Shown piece after piece: positions 58,960-64,000 of a stretch of DNA of 64,000 nucleotides. The translations under genes were made by a program, and so were the position numbers. Numbering within the stretch: position 1 is the stretch's first letter; each line of letters opens with the position of its first letter. Where the stretch lies: the NCBI GenBank assembly GCA_964557955.1, contig CAZLCS010000029.1, positions 10,642 to 74,641 of the forward strand, read 5' to 3'. The DNA comes from JALOOX01 sp964557955. Its GTDB lineage: Bacteria > Desulfobacterota > Syntrophobacteria > Syntrophobacterales > Syntrophobacteraceae. The notes under the pieces were generated by a model. It was given only the letters and a program-made list of their open reading frames with translations. It did no database searches and was not told the origin of the DNA.

Positions 58960-59907
58960 ATGACGGACCCTGCACCTCACCTTCCCATCATCCTCATTGC
59001 CGGACCGACGGGAGTCGGAAAGACAGCCCTGTCCCTGGATCTGGCTGTTCGGCTCCGGACGGAAATCATCAATGCGGATTCCATGCAGGTCTATCGATTC
59101 ATGGATATCGGCACGGCCAAGCCCACGGCTGAAGAGCGCGCCCGTGTGCAGCACCACCTCCTGGACGTGGTCGATCCCGACAAGCCGTTCGACGCTGCAG
59201 CCTACGCCGGACTTGCCCATCCGATTGTCCGTGCCATCCATGTTCGAGGTAAAATTCCGATTGTCGTTGGCGGCACGGGACTTTACATGAAAGTGCTGAC
59301 CCGCGGAATCTGCCAGGGACCGGTGGCGGACCCTGCGGTGCGCGAAATGTTGCAGCGGGAATTGCATGCGAAGGGGCTCGCTGCCCTTCACGCCGAGCTC
59401 AAGGCTTCAGATCCGGTTCTCGGGAAATCGTTGCATCCACATGATCGCCAGCGAATCATCCGTGCCCTCGAGGTCTTTCGAGCCACCGGCATCCGGCTGT
59501 CGGAGTGGCAGGCAGCCCATCAGTTTGAGACAGACCAGTATTCGACCATCAAGATCTTCCTCTCTCGCGGGCGGGATGAGCTTTACGATCGGATCAACCG
59601 CAGGGTCTTCAAGATGATGGACCTGGGCTTCCTCGAAGAAGTTCGTGGTCTTCTCCGGCGAGGCTACGGACCTGAGCTGAAACCCATGCAGTCCCTGGGG
59701 TACAGACAGCTGGCTCGGCATCTCCTGGAGGGGATCCCTCTGGACACCGCCATAGAACGGATCCAGCGGGATACGCGGCACTATGCCAAGCGACAAATGA
59801 CCTGGTTCCGGGGAGATCCCGAGTTTCGGTGGATGGATGCTGATGACTGCGAGGCTGCCACGGCCTGGATAGAAGCCCGACTGGCCACGCTTCCGCCAGT
59901 CGATTGA
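58960..59907 (+). CDS. miaA: tRNA dimethylallyltransferase
   Basis: 315 residues. P-loop ILIAGPTGVGKTALSLDLA, INADSMQVYRFMDIGTAKP, VGGTGLYMKVL and HPHDRQRIIRALEV are all as expected; the C-terminal QMTWFRGDPEFRW closes the tRNA-binding part. Adds the isopentenyl group to A37 of UNN-decoding tRNAs, using dimethylallyl diphosphate from the MEP route represented by dxr. Monocistronic here and convergent with the carboxynorspermidine decarboxylase gene. Confidence 0.96.
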   Translation: MTDPAPHLPIILIAGPTGVGKTALSLDLAVRLRTEIINADSMQVYRFMDIGTAKPTAEERARVQHHLLDVVDPDKPFDAAAYAGLAHPIVRAIHVRGKIPIVVGGTGLYMKVLTRGICQGPVADPAVREMLQRELHAKGLAALHAELKASDPVLGKSLHPHDRQRIIRALEVFRATGIRLSEWQAAHQFETDQYSTIKIFLSRGRDELYDRINRRVFKMMDLGFLEEVRGLLRRGYGPELKPMQSLGYRQLARHLLEGIPLDTAIERIQRDTRHYAKRQMTWFRGDPEFRWMDADDCEAATAWIEARLATLPPVD

Positions 59908-59983
59908 TACCCTTCGACTCAGACCTGCCGGTGCAGACCCGGGTCGCGTGCCGATCACAAGCCGGGAAGCACTCCAAGCCGGA

Positions 59984-61150
59984 TCAGGACAGCCGGTTTC
60001 GATAGTCTTCATAGCCGAATTGTCGCACCACCCGGATCCTCCCGTCCTGGTACCGAATGGCGATGGAGGGAAGCCGAACCCCATTGAAGGTGTTATTCTT
60101 GACCATGGTGTAATGGGCCATGTCGAGAAAGACGACCGGGTCCCCAACCGCCAGCGGTTTCGGAAAAGAGTAATCGCCGATGACGTCTCCGGCAAGACAG
60201 GTCAAGCCGCCCAGTCGATAGGTGTGCGGAAGCACTCCGGGCTCTGCCGCTCCCGCCACGTCGGGGCGGTAAGGCATCTCGATGACATCGGGCATATGGG
60301 CCGCCGCCGACGTGTCCAGGATCGCTATGTCGATGGCGTTATGAACGATATCCACCACCCTCGAGACCAGCACGCCCGCATTCAGCGCCACGGCCTCCCC
60401 CGGTTCCAGGTACACTTCCAGGTCGTGCCTGCTCCTGAATTCCGTGATGGTCTCACACAACAGGTCGACATCGTAGTCAGGCCGCGTGATGTGGTGACCC
60501 CCACCGAAATTGACCCACTCCATGCGGGGAAGGAACTCGCCGAACTTCTTTTCGAAGACAGCCAGGGTGCGAACCAGGGAGTCCGCATTCAGTTCACAGA
60601 GATTGTGAAAATGCAGTCCCGACAGCCCCTCAAGCTCCCATCCACGAAAAGTCCGGCGAGTCACGCCGAGTCGGGAGCCGGGACTGCAGGGGTCATACAA
60701 GGAGACTTTGACTTCCGAGTGCTCCGGATTGACTCGCATGCCGCACCGAAGAGCCTTTCCAGATCGGGCAATGATCGGTTTGAAGCGATCCCATTGAGTG
60801 AAGGAGTTGAAGACGATGTGATTCACATAGCCGAGGAGCTCACTGAATTCGGACTCACGGTAGCCCGGTGAGAAGACGTGGACCTCCTTTCCAAACTCTT
60901 CCCATCCGAGCCTGGCTTCGTCGAGGGAGCTTGCGGCGATGCCGTAAAGATGGCGCCGGATTTGCGGAAACAGGGAGAACGTGGAAAAACCCTTGATGGC
61001 CATGATGATCTTGCAGCCCGTCCGGTCTTGAACGGAACTCAGCAATGACAAATTGCGCTCCAGCGCAGCCTCGTCCATCACATATGCGGGACTGGGGAGA
61101 CCCTCCCAATCCGCTTCAAATGCCCAAAAGTTCGGATTCTGCATGCTCAT
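59984..61150 (-). CDS. nspC: Carboxynorspermidine decarboxylase
   Basis: 388 residues of the alanine-racemase-fold PLP decarboxylases. The PLP Lys lies in KIIMAIKGFSTFSLFP; GLHFHNLCELNADSL, WVNFGGGHHIT and YLEPGEAVALNAG bind cofactor and substrate. Converts carboxy(nor)spermidine to (nor)spermidine. The preceding gene, separated by 107 bases, encodes the matching dehydrogenase, so the two make spermidine without S-adenosylmethionine decarboxylase. Confidence 0.93.
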   Translation of the reverse strand: MSMQNPNFWAFEADWEGLPSPAYVMDEAALERNLSLLSSVQDRTGCKIIMAIKGFSTFSLFPQIRRHLYGIAASSLDEARLGWEEFGKEVHVFSPGYRESEFSELLGYVNHIVFNSFTQWDRFKPIIARSGKALRCGMRVNPEHSEVKVSLYDPCSPGSRLGVTRRTFRGWELEGLSGLHFHNLCELNADSLVRTLAVFEKKFGEFLPRMEWVNFGGGHHITRPDYDVDLLCETITEFRSRHDLEVYLEPGEAVALNAGVLVSRVVDIVHNAIDIAILDTSAAAHMPDVIEMPYRPDVAGAAEPGVLPHTYRLGGLTCLAGDVIGDYSFPKPLAVGDPVVFLDMAHYTMVKNNTFNGVRLPSIAIRYQDGRIRVVRQFGYEDYRNRLS

Positions 61151-61257
61151 TCGCCGCCTGGGATTTGAGCCGCACCAGCCCCCATTTGGGCTGTGACAGG
61201 ATCATCCCCTCTGTCAGTAAAACTGTTCTCGGGCAGGCAACGGACCCGCTGAGGCGT

Positions 61258-62436
61258 TCAATCGAGGAAGCGCTCAGTCCATGGGAGTCCGTACTTTCCG
61301 AGCGCCTCCATGAACGGGTCCGGATCCATCTCCTCCACGTTGAAGACGCCCTGGCCCTTCCATTTTCCCGTCAGCATCATCATGGCCCCGATCATGGCCG
61401 GAACCCCAGTGGTGTAAGACACGGCCTGGGCTTTGACCTCGCGGTAGCACTCGGCGTGGTCGCAGACATTGTAAATGTAGTATTTGCGGGCCTTGCCGTC
61501 ATTGAATCCTTCGATCATGCAACCGATGTTGGTCTTCCCCCTGTATTTCGCCCCCAGTGTCGAGGGCTCGGGCAGGAGCGCCTTGAGAAACTGCAGGGGA
61601 ATGATCTCGCAGCCCTGGAAAGATACCGGGTCGATGCGCGTCATGCCGACGTTCCGGAGCACCCGCAGGTGGGTGAGATATTCCTGGGAAAAGGTCATCC
61701 AGAACCTCATACGCTTCACATGCGGGATGTTTTTCGCCAGCGACTCCAGCTCCTCGTGATACATGAGATACATTTCCCGCGGGCCGATTTCGGGAAAATC
61801 GAACGTCTTGTGGATGGACAAAGGCTCCGTCTCGATCCACCGCCCCTCCTCATAGTACTTCCCCCTGGCCGTCACCTCCCGTATGTTGATCTCGGGGTTG
61901 AAGTTGGTCGCGAAGGGGTGGCCGTGGTCCCCGGCATTGCAGTCCATGATGTCGATGGTGTGGATCTCGTCGAAGTGGTGCTTCTGAGCGTGGGCACAGA
62001 AGATGTTGGTCACACCCGGATCGAAGCCGCACCCCAGGAGCCCCATGATCCCACGCTCGCGAAAACGGTCATGGTAGTCCCACTGCCATTTGTAGCAGAA
62101 CCTGGCCTCGTCCGGCGGTTCGTAGTTGGCGGTGTCCAGGTAGTCCACTCCCGTCTCCAGGCAGGCGTCCATGATGGTGAGGTCCTGGTAGGGCAGGGCC
62201 ACATTGACTACCAGGTCCGGAGCGACACGGCGGATGAGCTCGATGAGCTCGGGAGTGTTGTCGGCGTCCACCTGGGCGATTTCGATGGGCCTCGAGAGCT
62301 GATCCCGAATCCGCAGGCATTTTTCGAGCGTGCGACTGGCCAGCACGATTTCGGAGAATACCTCGGAGACCTGGGCGCACTTATGCGCCACCACCCCACC
62401 CACACCGCCGGCGCCGATGATCAGTACCTTGCTCAT
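61258..62436 (-). CDS. Carboxynorspermidine dehydrogenase (saccharopine dehydrogenase family)
   Basis: 392 residues. NAD(P)-binding VLIIGAGGVGGVVAHKCAQ at the N-terminus; LVVNVALPYQDLTIMDACLETGVDYLDTANYE and GLLGCGFDPGVTNIFCAHA are the family core. Condenses aspartate semialdehyde with putrescine or diaminopropane and reduces the imine. The operon with nspC separates it from lysine-synthesis saccharopine enzymes. Upstream gap to brnT is about 305 bases with no other gene. Confidence 0.92.
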   Translation of the reverse strand: MSKVLIIGAGGVGGVVAHKCAQVSEVFSEIVLASRTLEKCLRIRDQLSRPIEIAQVDADNTPELIELIRRVAPDLVVNVALPYQDLTIMDACLETGVDYLDTANYEPPDEARFCYKWQWDYHDRFRERGIMGLLGCGFDPGVTNIFCAHAQKHHFDEIHTIDIMDCNAGDHGHPFATNFNPEINIREVTARGKYYEEGRWIETEPLSIHKTFDFPEIGPREMYLMYHEELESLAKNIPHVKRMRFWMTFSQEYLTHLRVLRNVGMTRIDPVSFQGCEIIPLQFLKALLPEPSTLGAKYRGKTNIGCMIEGFNDGKARKYYIYNVCDHAECYREVKAQAVSYTTGVPAMIGAMMMLTGKWKGQGVFNVEEMDPDPFMEALGKYGLPWTERFLD

Positions 62437-62741
62437 TCACGTTACCTCTTCCATTGAGTGATTCGGGCCTGGCATCCCGCTTCCGGGGCCAGGAACCGCC
62501 ATGTCCAGGATCGACCCCATGCCTGCCACACCGGGGCAAATGCCATGCTATTGTAAGAACCTCAATAAGAAAAATCCATCCCTCCCATGCCACCGCACAG
62601 CTGGACAGGGGTGTTCGCTCCCCGACCGTGTCCTCCGCATCCCCGTGGGGCCGTAGCGGCCACAACAGCGGCGGGAGGCGCAGGGGATTCTGCCTGGCGT
62701 GCCCGGTTGACGTGACTACATTTTGTACGTACACTCAACCC
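62437..62741. other. Intergenic region between polyamine genes and brnT
   Basis: No gene recognised except the brnT promoter at its right end. A plus-strand reading frame extends through this stretch into brnT but has no homology before 62742. Confidence 0.5.
62707..62735 (+). promoter_or_regulatory. brnTA promoter with palindromic operator
   Basis: TTGACG, 17 bases, TACACT. The 10-base palindrome TGTACGTACA (62724-62733) overlaps the -10 box and is a likely BrnA binding site. The predicted transcription start (about 62742) coincides with the GTG of brnT. Confidence 0.7.
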
Positions 62742-63020
62742 GTGAGATGCGAATGGGATGAGGAGAAAAACCGAATCAACATAGCCAAGCAAGGCTTTGA
62801 CTTTGCCGATGCCTGGGAAGTCTTCGAGTCTCCCATGCTGACATCCCTCGATGATCGCAAAGACTATGGAGAAGACCGCTGGATCGGTCTTGGGAAGTTC
62901 CGCGCGCGAGTAATGGTCATCGTTTTCACCGAGCGGGAAGGCAAGGCCGTCCGGATCATCTCTGTCAGAAAAGCCATGAAGCATGAGAGGAGAGCATATG
63001 AAGAGATCTTCGGAAACTGA
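62742..63020 (+). CDS. brnT: BrnT-family ribonuclease toxin
   Basis: 92 residues from a GTG at 62742. The RelE-like BrnT pattern is clear: CEWDEEKNRINIAKQGFDFADAWEVF, a middle DRKDYGEDRWIGLG, and the C-terminal RIISVRKAMKHERRAYEE with the catalytic Arg/His region. Cleaves RNA until bound by BrnA. There is no ribosome-binding site and the promoter places the transcript start on the GTG, so the message may be leaderless. Overlaps brnA by 23 bases. Confidence 0.9.
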   Translation: MRCEWDEEKNRINIAKQGFDFADAWEVFESPMLTSLDDRKDYGEDRWIGLGKFRARVMVIVFTEREGKAVRIISVRKAMKHERRAYEEIFGN

Positions 63021-63264
63021 CCTGGGGCGCATTGATGCCATGTGCGATGAGGATATCGACACCTCGGACATTCCGCCTCTGGATGAGGAGTTTTTCAAGA
63101 AAGCGACCATCCGCATGCCTGAGCCCAAGTCGTCCATCACCCTGCGAGTGGACAAGGATGTGCTCGAGTGGTTCAAATCCCACGGCAAAGGCTACCAATC
63201 GCGCATGAATGCTGTGTTGAAGGCCTACGTGCAGGCACAGAGGGAGCGGAGAAAGGCCTCGTAG
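62998..63264 (+). CDS. brnA: BrnA-family antitoxin
   Basis: 88 residues from the ATG at 62998 (AGGAG five bases upstream); an earlier ATG at 62983 lies in frame. FKKATIRMPEPKSSITLRVDKDVLEWFKSHGKGYQSRMNAVLKAYVQA is the ribbon-helix-helix region characteristic of BrnA. Neutralises BrnT and represses the promoter, most likely through the palindrome at 62724-62733. Confidence 0.9.
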   Translation: MKRSSETDLGRIDAMCDEDIDTSDIPPLDEEFFKKATIRMPEPKSSITLRVDKDVLEWFKSHGKGYQSRMNAVLKAYVQAQRERRKAS

Positions 63265-63337
63265 TGGTCAGTCATGCCGACACATTCCTTATTGGCTGCG
63301 CTCGCGGATGTGAGCGATGCCTGGAGCTCCTCTCAAT

Positions 63338-63486
63338 ACACCTCCACAGAAAAAGATGTCCATTTCGCCGCTCGTCATGCCGGCAATCTTTAAGCCGGCA
63401 TCCAGCTTTTTTGTGGACTCCGTCCAAAACACTGCCGGAATGACGACTCGAGAGGTGAACACTCTATTGTGTTGGCCTGTACTTAG
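63338..63486. repeat. Dispersed repeat copy B (uninterrupted)
   Basis: About 149 bases matching 10554-10759 but without the latter's 56-bp insertion. Shares the GCCGGC...GCCGGC hairpin, GAGAGGTG and CACTCTATTGTG. Lies 73 bases after brnA. Confidence 0.85.
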
Positions 63487-64000
63487 ATATCCCGGGGCCC
63501 CTTTTCGACACCCAACGACGACAGGCCGGCCAAGTGAACCCGACCTGCCATGTCTATGAGATGCCACCTCTGATCCATTATTAGGGCTGGGTTTGCCACG
63601 GTTTTCCTCTTAACTCGGATTGGAAATCGGTGTTTCGCTGTCAGTGAGCCGGGCGGTGTGTTTCCGGCTGCAACGCTCTCCCACTTTTTCTAACGATCAG
63701 ACCATTCCGTGACTGTAACGCCTGAGGATATGGCGGTGGCCCCTACCTGTCGGAGGCAATGGGTTCGGAGGTCTCTTGCCGAAGCTTCATGATGGTATCT
63801 CTGTTCAATGTAGCGTCTGGATGCATGTCCTTGCCCCGGTGTCGGATGAGCACCTTCACCACCGTGTCGCGCTTGTAGCTTTCGCGCCATGCAGATTACG
63901 CCATGGTCATGCCGTGTTTGGTGAGCCACAATCCTTGCTTGCGCATCCGAAGTGTCGTCCGGCCGGACCGTAAAGCCGAGGGATGCCGCCGACTCACCTT
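63487..64000. other. Right-edge region with no confident gene
   Basis: Short open frames occur on both strands (for example 63690-63929 minus), but none has a recognised family, and an in-frame stop interrupts the most protein-like minus-strand frame. It may be a decayed gene or the start of a feature beyond the window. Confidence 0.4.

Noticed and set aside
61045..62457. 470-codon plus-strand open frame
   Set aside because: Antisense shadow of the carboxynorspermidine dehydrogenase gene.
62454..62741. Extended N-terminus of BrnT
   Set aside because: No homology before residue 97 and a promoter lies within that stretch.

Overview
The window looks like a chromosomal segment of a high-GC, Gram-negative, sulfate-reducing or syntrophic deltaproteobacterium (Desulfobacterota, perhaps Syntrophobacteria-like). 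This is inferred from gene content: the rpsB-tsf-pyrH-frr-uppS-cdsA-dxr-rseP-tsaB order, a ThyX thymidylate synthase, an alternative spermidine route (carboxynorspermidine enzymes), a UbiD-type decarboxylase, outer-membrane lipid transport (Mla/MCE) and the absence of phage or plasmid hallmarks. No rRNA, CRISPR array, integrase or recognisable transposase was seen.

Layout. Positions 1-8.9 kb, all on the minus strand, form a metal/envelope-stress block: an ArsR-family repressor with a palindromic operator, a 41-residue Cys-rich protein missed by length filters, a two-gene ABC exporter, an ECF sigma factor, its zinc-finger anti-sigma, a periplasmic sensor, a chimeric MacA/MacB remnant, a ChrA-type transporter, and an RND pump running off the left edge. 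Then come an O-methyltransferase-like gene, a 650-bp cluster of palindromic repeats, a HEAT-like protein and a secreted acidic protein. Positions 12.7-16.6 kb hold HD hydrolase, Ddl, ThyX, dimeric dUTPase and Tmk, a dTTP-supply cluster. A 1-kb non-coding stretch precedes a divergent DnaA (17.7-19.0 kb). An MCE lipid transporter operon, IHF-alpha and a tRNA-Met unit with its own promoter and terminator follow.

Positions 23.4-30.3 kb hold a glycosyltransferase and a DUF2760-Hsp70-Hsp70 operon, a poorly understood chaperone system with no J-protein or GrpE beside it. Positions 30.5-38.6 kb are the translation/envelope-precursor operon, with a palindromic repeat between tsf and pyrH. Then UbiD, a degenerate SF2 helicase, MltA, AhcY, MetK, PanD, PanC, a thioredoxin-fold/CAP fusion and a SWIM-SNF2 ATPase.

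Positions 52.8-55.0 kb hold the clearest regulatory system: a DAHP synthase-prephenate dehydratase fusion preceded by a consensus promoter, a Phe-rich leader peptide (seven Phe codons) and two tandem intrinsic terminators, i.e. phenylalanine-controlled attenuation acting on an enzyme that joins the first step of the shikimate route to a late step of phenylalanine synthesis. The right end has an MBOAT/AlgX-like acetylation pair, a flavodoxin-ferredoxin protein, MiaA, two carboxynorspermidine enzymes, a BrnTA toxin-antitoxin module and a second copy of the 10.6-kb repeat.

Start codons were chosen by ribosome-binding sites and family alignment and often differ from the longest reading frame. Family assignments are from recognised motifs, not database searches.
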